From Hyphomonadaceae bacterium (GTDB lineage: Bacteria; Pseudomonadota; Alphaproteobacteria; Caulobacterales; Aquidulcibacteraceae): 53,288 bases of DNA. The notes under the pieces were generated by a model that saw only the letters and a list, made by a program, of their open reading frames with translations, ran no database searches and was not told the DNA's origin. The stretch spans positions 1 through 53,288 of the forward strand of contig JAEUMP010000008.1 of the NCBI GenBank assembly GCA_016791445.1, in the 5' to 3' direction. Each line of letters opens with the position of its first letter. Position 1 is the stretch's first letter. The position numbers and the translations under genes were made by a program. Positions 1 to 7,891 of the stretch are shown piece by piece.

Positions 1-75
1 CCGACGGCATGGCACGGGGTGTTTTCTCGCACCCTTGTCCAGTTGGCCATCGGTGAGCGGGCCGGTGCTGTTCAT
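1..75 (-). CDS. Possible 5' end of a CDS running off the left edge
   Basis: An ATG at 73-75 opens a 25-codon frame on the minus strand that reaches base 1 without a stop; the visible protein begins MNSTGPLTDGQLDKG and is hydrophilic. A purine-rich GGAGGGA lies about 15 bp upstream and a GGGGA about 7 bp upstream, so the start is plausible but not certain. No domain can be recognised from 25 residues. The plus strand is also partly open here, so this call rests only on start context and ordinary GC-rich codons. Confidence 0.35.
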   Translation of the reverse strand, partial: MNSTGPLTDGQLDKGARKHPVPCRR

Positions 76-412
76 CACCGGTCCCCGGGATCCCTCCGCC
101 TTTCACCAACCCGAGCTGGATAAATCCGGGGCCGGAACGGAGGCTCGCCTCACTCGATCACACCACGTCCGCGCCGACAGAACAGGGTACCGACTGCCCT
201 CCCTGCGGAAGTGATGCCGCAAGATAGGAACAAAAACAGAACATGTCAAGCGGGATGTGCAACCCCTCTCCCGCGCCAAATCGGACCATTGGGGCGGGAG
301 AGGGACAGACCGAACGCAGTGAGGTCAGGGTGAGGGCCCGGTCTCGCAGGAGGAGACTCGTTCGGCGCCCCGTGCCGACATCCATGCCGGATATCGTATT
401 CCGCGTCGGCCC
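76..412. other. Non-coding stretch with a REP-like hairpin
   Basis: No convincing gene lies here. The only clear structure is an 11-bp perfect inverted repeat (CCCTCTCCCGC at 264-274 with GCGGGAGAGGG at 294-304), followed by a GGTCAGGGTGAGGGCCC tail. The same 11-bp arms recur at 20370-20397. Several open frames cross the region in all phases, but none has a ribosome site or recognisable protein. Confidence 0.5.
264..304. repeat. REP-like inverted repeat, copy A
   Basis: Perfect 11-bp arms, CCCTCTCCCGC and GCGGGAGAGGG, enclose a 19-nt loop. The arms are identical to those at 20370-20397, which shows a dispersed palindromic family. It could act as a transcription terminator between the flanking minus-strand genes, although no T-run follows. 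Confidence 0.6.
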
Positions 413-1087
413 TCAGAACGCCGTGAAGTGCGCACGCGCCTCGGACCATGTGGCGATGACGCGCTCCGCTCCCGCATCGTGGAGGGCGTCCGCTGTCTCG
501 GGTCCGCAATGTCCGCCGCCAGTGAATCCCCACACGCGCATGCCTGCGGCGCGCGCCGCGATCACGCCGTTGGCGCTGTCCTCGATCGCAAGGCACGAGT
601 CCGGCGCGACGCCCACCGCTGACGCGGCGTAGACGAAGATGTCGGGCGCCGGTTTGCCGCGCGGCACCAGATCGGCGGAGTAGGCGTGCGGCGCGAAGAG
701 AGACCAGAGGTCGGTCTTGCGCAATTTGCGTTCCAGAAATGCCGTACCCGTCGAACTCGCGACGGCGCGTGGCAGGGCGAGCGCCGCGACTGCCGCCCTG
801 GCGCCGCGCACTTCAGTCAGACGGGCGTCGACTGCGGCGCGACGGCGCTCGTGGACCACATCGAGAAAATCTTCAGGCAGCGGCAGGCCATGCACGGCTC
901 GTCTGTCGGCGTCGAGCGCGTCGCGGAAGGCGATGTCGTGCATGCCGAGAAACCGGCGTCTGAACGTCGGCAAGTCGTAGGAGAGCCCCAAGGCGGCGAG
1001 CGTCTCAAGCTCGACTTCAAGCGCGAGCACTTCACTGTCGACGAGAACGCCGTCGCAATCGAAGATGACGGCGGCAGGGCGCTTCAT
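413..1087 (-). CDS. HAD-superfamily hydrolase, beta-phosphoglucomutase-like
   Basis: This 224-residue protein is a cytoplasmic HAD phosphatase or phosphomutase of subfamily IA. Motif I is DCDGV, with nucleophile Asp10 and acid/base Asp12. Motif II is Ser111-Ser-Thr113, motif III is Lys145 in RGKPAPDIF, and motif IV is Glu169-Asp170 in AIEDSANG. The alpha-helical cap lies between about residues 18 and 85. Length is normal for the family. The substrate, probably a small phosphorylated sugar or nucleotide, cannot be read from sequence. It lies 88 bp downstream of the crotonase gene on the same strand and could share its transcript. Confidence 0.85.
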   Translation of the reverse strand: MKRPAAVIFDCDGVLVDSEVLALEVELETLAALGLSYDLPTFRRRFLGMHDIAFRDALDADRRAVHGLPLPEDFLDVVHERRRAAVDARLTEVRGARAAVAALALPRAVASSTGTAFLERKLRKTDLWSLFAPHAYSADLVPRGKPAPDIFVYAASAVGVAPDSCLAIEDSANGVIAARAAGMRVWGFTGGGHCGPETADALHDAGAERVIATWSEARAHFTAF

Positions 1088-1175
1088 GCACGCGGTCTAG
1101 CGCCCGCTCCGGCTCTGGAACACAAACACTTTGTTTCGTCTTGTGACCGCGACCGGAAGCGCTGTTCGCCGCCCC

Positions 1176-2018
1176 TCACATCTTCTTCTTCAATGGCTCG
1201 AGATCCGCGAACGCCGCATCGCGCTTCTCGCTCTTCGCGGCGAAGGCTTCCGCCATGTGCGCGGGCGAGAACATGCCCACCTGCCACACGGCGATGTAGT
1301 CGAGCGCGTCGGCGATGGTGTGGTCGCGGGCGTAGTTGATCATCACCTTCGAGCCCGCCACGGCGAGCGGCGCTTTCGAGGCGATCTCGCGCGCGGTCTC
1401 CATCACGGCGGCGAGCATGGTCTCGTGGTCCTTGTAGACCTCGTTGACGAGGCCGATCTCGCGCGCGCGGTGGGCGGGGAGGCGGCGGCCCGTATAGGCG
1501 AGCTCGCGCACCCAGCCTTCGGGGATCAGCTTGCACAGGCGCGGAAACGTGCCGACATCGGCGGTCATGCCGATATTGATTTCCTGGATCACGAAGAAGG
1601 CATCCTCCGTGCAGTAGCGCATGTCGCACGCGCTGGTCATGTCGACGGCGCCGCCCACGCACCCGCCCTGGATCGCCGCGAGCACAGGCATGCGCGCCTG
1701 GTCGAGCCGGGTGAACACATCCTGCAGCACATGCACATAGCGTCGGAACGCTTCGCCTGCAGTGTGCCTGTCGGCGCTCGCGCCTGCGGTGGCGCCTTGT
1801 CCGTCGGTGAAGACAGCGAGGTCCATCCCCGAACAGAAGTGCTTGCCGGTGGACGAGATCACGATCGCGCGCGCGCGGGCGTTGTCGTTGATGTCGTCGA
1901 GTATTTCCGGAAGTTCACGCCAAAAGGCGCGGTTCATCGAATTGAACGCGTCCGGGCGGTTCAGCCGGATGTGGGCGACATGATCGGCGATGTCGACGTC
2001 GAAACAGGTATAGGGCAT
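1176..2018 (-). CDS. Enoyl-CoA hydratase/isomerase, dienoyl-CoA isomerase (ECH1) type
   Basis: A 280-residue crotonase-fold enzyme. The oxyanion-hole loop reads GKHFCSGMDL (about residues 58-67), and the block VDMTSACDMRYCTEDAFF...QEINIGMTADVG carries Asp126, Glu146 and Asp154. These match the catalytic trio described for delta(3,5)-delta(2,4)-dienoyl-CoA isomerase (known for the family), so a role in beta-oxidation of unsaturated acyl chains is likely. The ATG at 2018 is preferred because GGAGGA sits 7 bp upstream; a frame extending to 2264 runs into the divergent DUF4197 gene and looks non-coding. Confidence 0.88.
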   Translation of the reverse strand: MPYTCFDVDIADHVAHIRLNRPDAFNSMNRAFWRELPEILDDINDNARARAIVISSTGKHFCSGMDLAVFTDGQGATAGASADRHTAGEAFRRYVHVLQDVFTRLDQARMPVLAAIQGGCVGGAVDMTSACDMRYCTEDAFFVIQEINIGMTADVGTFPRLCKLIPEGWVRELAYTGRRLPAHRAREIGLVNEVYKDHETMLAAVMETAREIASKAPLAVAGSKVMINYARDHTIADALDYIAVWQVGMFSPAHMAEAFAAKSEKRDAAFADLEPLKKKM

Positions 2019-2082
2019 GAGGGTCCTCCGGCGTGCTCCGGCCGCGCCGCGGTCGGGGGCGATTTCTTCCGGGGAGGGAAGC

Positions 2083-2829
2083 ATGCGACGTAGCGTCATC
2101 GCAATCGCGTTCGTGGCCGCCGCCGTCCTTGGCGCAACCGGCGCGTCCGCGCAGACCGAGCGGCGCGGCATTCTTTCGGAGATCTTCGGCGGCCTGACCC
2201 GCCCGAGTGCGGCGGCGACCTCGCAGCGCGACGCCGCGTCCGCCCTGCGCGAGGCGCTGACCAACGGCGTGGTGGCGGCGACGACCCGTCTCGGCCGCGT
2301 GGACGGCTTCTACCGTGACGGGCGCGTGCGGATACCGCTGCCGGGCACGCTCGCGAGCGCGCAGCGCAGCCTCCGGCCGCTCGGCATGGCCGAACCGCTC
2401 GACGATCTCGAACTCAGGATCAACCGCGCCGCCGAAGCCGCCATGCCGCAGGCGCGCACGCTCATCGTCGACGCCGTCCGCGGCATCACCTTCTCCGATG
2501 CGCTCTCCATCGTGCGCGGCGGCGACGATGCGGGCACGCGCTATCTGCGCCAGCGCACGGAGACCAGGCTCACCGAACTCCTGCGGCCGCACATGCAGTC
2601 CGCGCTCGAGCGCTCCGGCGCCTTCACCGCGCTCGACACGGCCGTGTCGCGGTCGCGGCTGAACGCCGGTGCGGCGGTGGGGCGCCTGCGCAGCGACATG
2701 ATCGACTTTGCGGTGACCAAAGCCCTCGACGGCGCCTTCGCCTATGTGGCCGACGAGGAAAAGGCGATCCGCACCGATCCCGCCAAGCGCACCAGCGACG
2801 TGTTGCGGCGGGTATTCGGGGGCGGTTGA
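2083..2829 (+). CDS. DUF4197 exported protein
   Basis: A 248-residue protein with an N-terminal Sec signal peptide (hydrophobic to about residue 20, cleavage near ASA-Q). The body matches the DUF4197 pattern: ALREALTNGV, a VRIPLPG motif near residue 80, then AMPQARTLIVDAVRGITFSDAL and a GGDDAGTRYL turn. The family is found in the periplasm of many Gram-negatives; its function is unknown. The ATG at 2083 follows GGGGAGGGAA. It is divergent from the crotonase gene across 64 bp, so the two promoters must overlap closely. Confidence 0.85.
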   Translation: MRRSVIAIAFVAAAVLGATGASAQTERRGILSEIFGGLTRPSAAATSQRDAASALREALTNGVVAATTRLGRVDGFYRDGRVRIPLPGTLASAQRSLRPLGMAEPLDDLELRINRAAEAAMPQARTLIVDAVRGITFSDALSIVRGGDDAGTRYLRQRTETRLTELLRPHMQSALERSGAFTALDTAVSRSRLNAGAAVGRLRSDMIDFAVTKALDGAFAYVADEEKAIRTDPAKRTSDVLRRVFGGG

Positions 2830-2884
2830 GGGTTTTTCACGACAGGCGTGTAAGAAATCGCCCTGATGCTGGACTATAGTCGGC

Positions 2885-3400
2885 ATGAGGGACGATCAGG
2901 ACACGCTCTACCGGGAGGCCGCCGCCGCTTATGGCGCAGCGCTCCAGCGTCTTGCACGCGCGGTCGAGATCAATCCTGAGCGCCGCCGCGATCTGCTGCA
3001 GGACATGCATGTCGCCCTGTGGCGCAGTTTCGCGGCGTTTGACCGACGCTGCGCGCTGCGCACCTGGGTCTATCGCGTGACGCACAACGTCGCCGCCACC
3101 TATGTAGACCGCGAGCGCCGCGCGCCGCGCGGGCAGGTGGCCCTGGATGACATCGCGCATCTGCCGGACGCGCAGGACGTGGGCGCCGACCTCGAAAAAT
3201 CCGACGCACTGACGCGGCTCATTACGCTGCTGCGCGCGCTCAAGATGCCGGACCGCCAGATCATGGCGCTCTATCTCGAAGGGCTGGACGCCGCCGCCAT
3301 CGCCGACGTCACCGGCCTTTCGTCCGGCGCTGTCGCCACGCGCATTTCGCGCCTCAAGACGCATCTCGCCCGATCTTTTCAGGAGACCGCCGATGTCTGA
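2885..3400 (+). CDS. ECF-type RNA polymerase sigma factor
   Basis: A 171-residue sigma-70-family regulator with only regions 2 and 4. Region 2 lies at about residues 34-76 (DLLQDMHVALWRSFAAF...RTWVYRVTHNVAATYV) and region 4 at about 115-165 (LDAAAIADVTGLSSGAVATRISRLKTHL, a helix-turn-helix). Its stop codon overlaps the start of the next gene by 8 bp, so a membrane protein is co-expressed with it, as sigma/anti-sigma pairs usually are. Target promoters are unknown. Little upstream DNA (55 bp after the DUF4197 gene) is available for an autoregulated promoter. Confidence 0.85.
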   Translation: MRDDQDTLYREAAAAYGAALQRLARAVEINPERRRDLLQDMHVALWRSFAAFDRRCALRTWVYRVTHNVAATYVDRERRAPRGQVALDDIAHLPDAQDVGADLEKSDALTRLITLLRALKMPDRQIMALYLEGLDAAAIADVTGLSSGAVATRISRLKTHLARSFQETADV

Positions 3401-3986
3401 CCGCGATCCCCTTCAGTCCCTCTGGACCATGCAGGACGAGGAGCCTTTCACCATGTCTCTGGCCGATATCCACACGCACGCGCAGCGTTTCCAGTCGCGC
3501 ATCCGCCTGCGCAATGTCCTTGAATACGGCGCATCCGTCATCGTTGTCGGCGCGTTTGCCTGGATCGGATACCTGGTGCCGGATCCGGTCGTGAAGGCTG
3601 GCGCCGTGCTCATCATTCTCGGCACGCTCTATGTGTGCTGGCAGCTCTTTGCCCGTGCGCGCGCGGCGTCCGGCGATGCGGCGGCTCAAGGACTGAGCTG
3701 GGCGGATTTCCACCGCGCCGAACTCGTCCGTCAGCACGACGCGCTGAAGAGCGTGCTCCGCTGGTATCTCGCGCCGTTCGCGCCGGGGATGATCGTGTTC
3801 GTTCTGGGTGTGGCGTTTGCGCCGATGGCCGGCATGCCGTTCCCGGCGGCGCTGGGCGTAGCGCTTTCAGGTCTCGGCTTCATCGCCTTCATCTTCGGCG
3901 CCGTCTGGGGGCTCAACCAATGGGCCGCGCGCAGGATCCGGACTGAAATAGAGGCGCTCGACCGGATGCAACGTGGACAACACTGA
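3393..3986 (+). CDS. Four-helix membrane protein, possible anti-sigma partner
   Basis: A 197-residue protein with four predicted membrane segments, paired around residues 42-62 and 67-88 and then around 124-145 and 153-175, with an acidic N-terminal cytoplasmic part of about 40 residues. It overlaps the sigma-factor gene by 8 bp, implying translational coupling. No zinc-binding HxxxCxxC anti-sigma motif is present, so a role as sigma inhibitor is inferred from position only. It has the look of membrane proteins that commonly follow ECF genes in this class. Confidence 0.7.
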   Translation: MSDRDPLQSLWTMQDEEPFTMSLADIHTHAQRFQSRIRLRNVLEYGASVIVVGAFAWIGYLVPDPVVKAGAVLIILGTLYVCWQLFARARAASGDAAAQGLSWADFHRAELVRQHDALKSVLRWYLAPFAPGMIVFVLGVAFAPMAGMPFPAALGVALSGLGFIAFIFGAVWGLNQWAARRIRTEIEALDRMQRGQH

Positions 3987-4052
3987 CGATGTGCGCCGGC
4001 GAGGGGCGGGCGGGGCGCTTGAACACCTTACCGGCGCCGTTAGACTCCGCCC

Positions 4053-4973
4053 ATGGGAAGCGAGTCGCCGGCGTTTCGACGGGTGTCGTTCGAACTCAAG
4101 GCCGGCCGGATGGCGGGGCTTGCGTGGGGCGACGCCACGCGCCCGCCCGACATCCTCTTCCTCCACGCCACCGGCTTCAATGCGCGCACCTACAACACGC
4201 TGCTGGCGCCGCTGGGTGAACGATTTCATGTGCTTGCCGTCGATCTGCGCGGGCACGGGCAATCCATGCTGCCGGCGCACACCTTCGGGTACGGCTCGTG
4301 GAACAGGCATCGCGACGACGTCATTGAGCTGATCGACCAGCACATCGGCGCGCCGCTGACGCTTGCGGGTCATTCGATGGGCGGCACGGTGTCGCTGCTC
4401 ACGGCGGGGCGACGGCCCGATCTCGCGCGCGGGCTGGCGCTCATCGATCCGGTGATCATGTCGTCGGGCATGTACAGTTTCGGGCAGCTGCCGGGCGCGC
4501 CGCTCTGGTGGTCGGTGACGTTTCCAATCGCCCGCGGCGCCTCGCGCCGGCGCGCGGTGTTCCCGAGCAAGGCGGACGCCGTCGCGGCGCTTACGGGCAG
4601 GGGCGTGTTCAAGGCGTTCAAGCCGGAGCAACTCGCCGACTATGTCGCCGACGGCTTCAACGAGCGGCCGGACGGAACCGTCACGCTCGCGTGCACGCCG
4701 GCGTTCGAGGCGCGCACCTTCGCCGCGCAGCGGCACGATCCGTGGGCGGCCCTGCCGAAGGCGCCGCCGCCCATCGTCATCCTGCGCGCCGACATCCGCT
4801 CCACGATGCCGCAGGCGGCCGCGAACCGCTTCCTGGAACTGCGTCCCGATGCGCGGATCGCCACCGTCGACGGCGCCTCGCACATGCTGCCGATCGAACG
4901 CCCCGACCGTGCGCGCGCCGCGATCGAGACGGCGGCGCTGATGGCGAATCCCACCTATCGCGATCTCGTGTAG
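4053..4973 (+). CDS. Alpha/beta hydrolase
   Basis: A 306-residue alpha/beta-hydrolase-fold enzyme. The oxyanion region is FLHATGFNART (about 36-46), the nucleophile elbow is GHSMGG with Ser108, the likely acid is the Asp in ILRADIRS (about 247), and the catalytic His lies in GASHMLP (about 279). The DLRGHGQS block is typical of epoxide hydrolase, haloperoxidase and esterase relatives. There is no signal peptide, so it should be cytoplasmic. The substrate is unknown. It stands alone between the sigma pair and the M48 protease. Confidence 0.85.
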   Translation: MGSESPAFRRVSFELKAGRMAGLAWGDATRPPDILFLHATGFNARTYNTLLAPLGERFHVLAVDLRGHGQSMLPAHTFGYGSWNRHRDDVIELIDQHIGAPLTLAGHSMGGTVSLLTAGRRPDLARGLALIDPVIMSSGMYSFGQLPGAPLWWSVTFPIARGASRRRAVFPSKADAVAALTGRGVFKAFKPEQLADYVADGFNERPDGTVTLACTPAFEARTFAAQRHDPWAALPKAPPPIVILRADIRSTMPQAAANRFLELRPDARIATVDGASHMLPIERPDRARAAIETAALMANPTYRDLV

Positions 4974-5048
4974 ATTCCGCGCATTGAAATCGGCGTCCGC
5001 GCCGCCACATGAGCGCCCGTCATGCGCAACACCCGAGCGGGAACATTC

Positions 5049-5822
5049 ATGCTGCAACCGATGACGCGCCGCAGTGCGTTCGCCATGCTCGCCGCCGGCG
5101 CCGTCGTCGCCGCGTGCAATGAAAATCCGGTGACAGGCCGCTCGCAGCTCGTGCTTGTGGATGACGCCATGCTCGCGCAACTCGGCGAGCAGGCCTGGCG
5201 GGATGCGCTGTCGAAGATGCCGCGCACGCAGTCGCCCGCGCTGCAGACCCGCCTCGAACGCATCGGCGCCCGCATCGTCGATGCGTCAGGCCGCACGAAC
5301 GAGAACTGGGAGTTCGCCGTCTTCGACAGCCCGGAGGTGAACGCCTTCGTGCTGCCGGGCGGCAAGGTCGCCTTCTACAGCGGGCTGATGGAGCTCGCGG
5401 GCGGGGACGGCGAGATCGCGGCGGTCATGGGCCATGAGGTCGGACACGTAGAGGCGCGTCACGCCGCCGAACGGATGAGCCAGCAATTGCTCGTGCAACT
5501 CGGCGTGCAGGCGGCGTCGCTCGTGCTGTCGGAAGAATACGGCGCCAATGCCGGCGCCATCGCGGGCGCGCTCGGCATGGGCGTGATGTACGGCGTCGTG
5601 CTGCCGTATTCGCGCAAGCATGAACTGGAAGCCGATGCGCTCGGCGTGAAGCTGATGCGCGACGCCGCCTACGATCCGGGCGATGCGGTGCGCTTCTGGG
5701 AAAAGATGGTGGCGTCGAACGGGCAGCGCCCGAAGGCGCTCGAATGGCTCTCCACGCATCCGGCGGATGACACGCGGCTGGTTGAATTGCGGCGCGCGGC
5801 GGCGGCGCCGGCGCCGGGCTAA
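5049..5822 (+). CDS. M48-family metalloprotease lipoprotein
   Basis: A roughly 257-residue zinc metalloprotease related to LoiP/YggG. The N-terminus has a TRRSAF signal and a lipobox ending VVAAC, followed by NENPVTGRSQLVLV, a stretch typical of this subgroup. The active site is HEVGH (about 129-133), with the third zinc ligand in the later HELEAD motif, so it is expected to be an envelope protease anchored by a lipid. The ATG at 5049 has GCGGGA upstream; an in-frame ATG at 5022 would add nine residues. Its stop overlaps the convergent thioesterase gene by 4 bp. Confidence 0.88.
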   Translation: MLQPMTRRSAFAMLAAGAVVAACNENPVTGRSQLVLVDDAMLAQLGEQAWRDALSKMPRTQSPALQTRLERIGARIVDASGRTNENWEFAVFDSPEVNAFVLPGGKVAFYSGLMELAGGDGEIAAVMGHEVGHVEARHAAERMSQQLLVQLGVQAASLVLSEEYGANAGAIAGALGMGVMYGVVLPYSRKHELEADALGVKLMRDAAYDPGDAVRFWEKMVASNGQRPKALEWLSTHPADDTRLVELRRAAAAPAPG

Positions 5823-6787
5823 ATCGTCATCCCCTTGACCATGCCCGCTTCGAGCAGCGCGCGGCGCTCGGGCGGGATGGGGATGGTCTTGCGCGTGATG
5901 AGGTCGAAGGTGACCGCCACCGCTTCCGCCGTCGCCCAGGCGTGACCGGTGACCGGATCGTGCAGCCAGTGCACGAGACGATTGGTCTTTTCCGCCACTT
6001 CGACGACGCCTGAACGCACCTCGATGAGATCGCCCGCGCGCGGCCAGCGGCGCGGCGCCATGCGGTATTCGAGCACCGCGCCGCCCGCGGCTTTCGCCAC
6101 GCCGTCGCGCGCCGCCGCATCCTTCGCCGCCGCCTCGCGCCATTTCGTGAGCAGGTTCGGCACCGCGTCGGAGACGCGCCCGATGAACAGCTCCGCGCGC
6201 ATCCAGCCGAACGGATCGCAATGATCAGGCGTGACCGCGAGCCTGCCCACCACCATCGCGCCGAGATCTTCCGCCAGCGTCCGCGTCGGATCGCTCGGCG
6301 GCGTCGCAAAATCCACCGAGCGCGGCTGGCCGTGCGGCGGCGCCTTGCACATGAGTTTCGCCGCGCACGCGCGCGTCCTGTCGGACCAGGCGAAGCGGCG
6401 CCCGTCGACGGGATTCACATGTGCGACGCGGATCGTGAAGGCCGCCGCGGGCGTGCCGTCCGCGTGCGTCAGCTCCTGATACGTCACCGCCTCTTCGTCG
6501 CCGATCTCGAGCAGGCCGCCGCGCATTGACAAGGGCGCGCCCTGATGCGCCTCGCGCAGGAAGCGCATGTGCATGTCGGTCGGGATCAGCGTGGAGGAGG
6601 CGCGCTCCTTGAAGGCGCCCGGAATCTCCATCGCCGCCGCGAGAAAGGCGAGGCCTTCCATCGCGCGCGCGCCGTAAAAGCGCACATTCATGTGCTGGTT
6701 CTCGTCGCACTCCCACGCATTGACGGAGCCGCGATAGGTTTCGACGGGCAGCGCGGGAGACGGCGCGGGCGCGGCTTTTTTCGTCAT
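5819..6787 (-). CDS. Acyl-CoA thioesterase-like protein (double hot-dog)
   Basis: A 322-residue protein with two hot-dog-fold halves. The first half has WECDENQHMNVRFY (about residues 24-38), a signature of 4HBT-type thioesterases; the second half has RLVHWLHDPVTGHAWATAEAV. It probably hydrolyses acyl-CoA thioesters in the cytoplasm. The ATG at 6787 overlaps the stop of the Zur-like gene by 4 bp (ATGA), showing translational coupling. A longer frame to 6973 would run through the zinc-site end of that gene and is rejected. Why a thioesterase is coupled to a metal regulator is unclear. Confidence 0.82.
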   Translation of the reverse strand: MTKKAAPAPSPALPVETYRGSVNAWECDENQHMNVRFYGARAMEGLAFLAAAMEIPGAFKERASSTLIPTDMHMRFLREAHQGAPLSMRGGLLEIGDEEAVTYQELTHADGTPAAAFTIRVAHVNPVDGRRFAWSDRTRACAAKLMCKAPPHGQPRSVDFATPPSDPTRTLAEDLGAMVVGRLAVTPDHCDPFGWMRAELFIGRVSDAVPNLLTKWREAAAKDAAARDGVAKAAGGAVLEYRMAPRRWPRAGDLIEVRSGVVEVAEKTNRLVHWLHDPVTGHAWATAEAVAVTFDLITRKTIPIPPERRALLEAGMVKGMTI

Positions 6788-7296
6788 GCGGCGGCGCGGC
6801 ACTTGGCGCAGAGGCCGTGCGCTTCGATCATCGTGCGCTCGATGGTGAAACCGTCGCGCGCGGCGGCTTCGCTCACATCGACGAGCGCGTGGCCGGCGTC
6901 GAACTCTTCCGCGCTGTTGCACGCATCGCAGATCAGGAAGATCGTCGCGCGGGCGCACGCGCCGACATCGCACGCGACGAACGCATTCAACGACTCCACG
7001 CGATGCGCGAGGCCGAGGCGCGTGAGAAATTCGAGCGCGCGATAGATCGTCGGCGGCTTCGCGGCGGCGCCGTCCACCGACTTCAGTCCGTCGAGCAGGT
7101 CGTAGGCCTTCGCCGGCCCGCCCGCATCGAGCAGCAGTTCCAGAACACGCCGCCGGAGCGGCGTGAGCGTCTCACCGGCCTCGGCGCACTGCGCCTCTGC
7201 GCGCGCGAGGTGCGTCTTGCGATCCACGGCATGGCTGTGGGCGCGGGCTTTCGCCTTGCCGGACTTCGCGGGCGGGTGCGCGTGGGAATGGCTCAT
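6784..7296 (-). CDS. zur: Fur-family regulator, Zur-like
   Basis: A 170-residue Fur-family transcription regulator. The winged-helix part reads TPLRRRVLELLL...AKAYDLLDGL...KPPTIYRALEFLTRLGLAHRVESLNAFVAC, the Zur-type version of the family. Two CxxC pairs (CDAC near 120 and CAKC near the C-terminus) form the structural zinc site. The N-terminus is His-rich (MSHSHAHPP), unusual and perhaps metal-buffering. It probably represses zinc uptake genes when zinc is bound; no such transporter lies in the window. The start at 7296 is chosen because upstream residues in the longer frame look non-coding; no strong ribosome site is visible. Confidence 0.82.
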   Translation of the reverse strand: MSHSHAHPPAKSGKAKARAHSHAVDRKTHLARAEAQCAEAGETLTPLRRRVLELLLDAGGPAKAYDLLDGLKSVDGAAAKPPTIYRALEFLTRLGLAHRVESLNAFVACDVGACARATIFLICDACNSAEEFDAGHALVDVSEAAARDGFTIERTMIEAHGLCAKCRAAA

Positions 7297-7394
7297 GGAC
7301 GGATGATCGCAAGCTTCGGGAGGCGTGGAAAGAAGGCGTCGCGGGGCAGCGTCGCCGGCGGGCTCGTTGCGGGCGCGAAAAAATCTGGTGAACG

Positions 7395-7409
7395 GAACTT
7401 TACAAGAAC
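7395..7409 (+). promoter_or_regulatory. LexA (SOS) box 1
   Basis: GAAC, then exactly seven bases (TTTACAA), then GAAC. This is the reverse-complement form of GTTC-N7-GTTC, the LexA site established for alphaproteobacteria. It lies 60 bp before the start of the GIY-YIG-like gene, and a second site of the same form follows 34 bp later. Confidence 0.7.
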
Positions 7410-7428
7410 AAAAAACGGCGCCACATTG

Positions 7429-7443
7429 GAACACAGAGAGAAC
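7429..7443 (+). promoter_or_regulatory. LexA (SOS) box 2
   Basis: GAAC, seven bases (ACAGAGA), GAAC, ending 26 bp before the ATG of the GIY-YIG-like gene. Together with box 1 it forms a tandem pair in the same orientation. The pair lies in the 173-bp divergent region shared with the Zur-like gene, but it is much nearer the plus-strand start. Confidence 0.72.
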
Positions 7444-7469
7444 AAACTTGTCTCGAACGGGAGATCGTC

Positions 7470-7889
7470 ATGCAGGAAGCGGTGTTCAAGGGCGCGAGCG
7501 GCAAGCTGTACCGGTTCACCGCGCTCCGTCCGGACGGCGCCTTCCCGGCGGGCCCTGCGGTCTACGCCTTCGCCCGGCCGGGCTCGGGCGCGGGCTATGG
7601 CTGCCGCAACTGGACGCCGCTCTTCCTGTCCCGCACCGCCAACCTCTCGGTCCGCATGGCCGGTCACGAGCGGTGGGACGAGGCGCGCCGCATGGGCGCC
7701 ACGCACGTCATGATCCTCGCCTTCAACGAACGCGCCGAACGCGAAGCCGCGGAGCATGATCTCGTCGAGGCGCTGCGCCCCGTGATGAACGACACCGCGC
7801 CCGCGCGTTCGGAAGATGCGCCGGTGGCGCCGGGGCAGGTGGTCCACTTCTTCCCGCCGATCCGGCTGCGCACGGCGGCCGCGTCGTGA
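7470..7889 (+). CDS. GIY-YIG-like nuclease-fold protein, SOS-controlled
   Basis: A 139-residue protein whose pattern fits a divergent GIY-YIG domain: AVYAFAR near Tyr32, a second strand PLFLSRT where YIG would be, the helix SVRMAGHERW with Arg62, then Glu95 in EAAEHDL and Asn107 in PVMND. The second Tyr of the signature is replaced by Phe-Leu-Ser, so catalysis is uncertain. ThrHisVal strand GATHVMILAF also suits this family. Two LexA boxes precede it, so induction by DNA damage is likely. GGGAGA sits 7 bp before the ATG. The fold call is my pattern reading, not a search result. Confidence 0.65.
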   Translation: MQEAVFKGASGKLYRFTALRPDGAFPAGPAVYAFARPGSGAGYGCRNWTPLFLSRTANLSVRMAGHERWDEARRMGATHVMILAFNERAEREAAEHDLVEALRPVMNDTAPARSEDAPVAPGQVVHFFPPIRLRTAAAS

Positions 7890-7891
7890 GA

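Noticed and set aside
2-212. Open plus-strand frame entering from the left edge
   Set aside because: It has no start inside the window, ends without any recognisable motif, and the minus-strand start at 75 fits gene-like context better. Nothing in it resembles tmRNA, RNase P or SRP RNA motifs either.
5022-5048. Upstream ATG of the M48 protease gene
   Set aside because: It would add nine polar residues before a good lipoprotein signal, while the second ATG has better upstream purines. The difference does not alter the mature protein.
7455-7458. Third GAAC near the GIY-YIG-like gene
   Set aside because: It is not seven bases from another GAAC, so it does not form a LexA site; it lies near the ribosome site.
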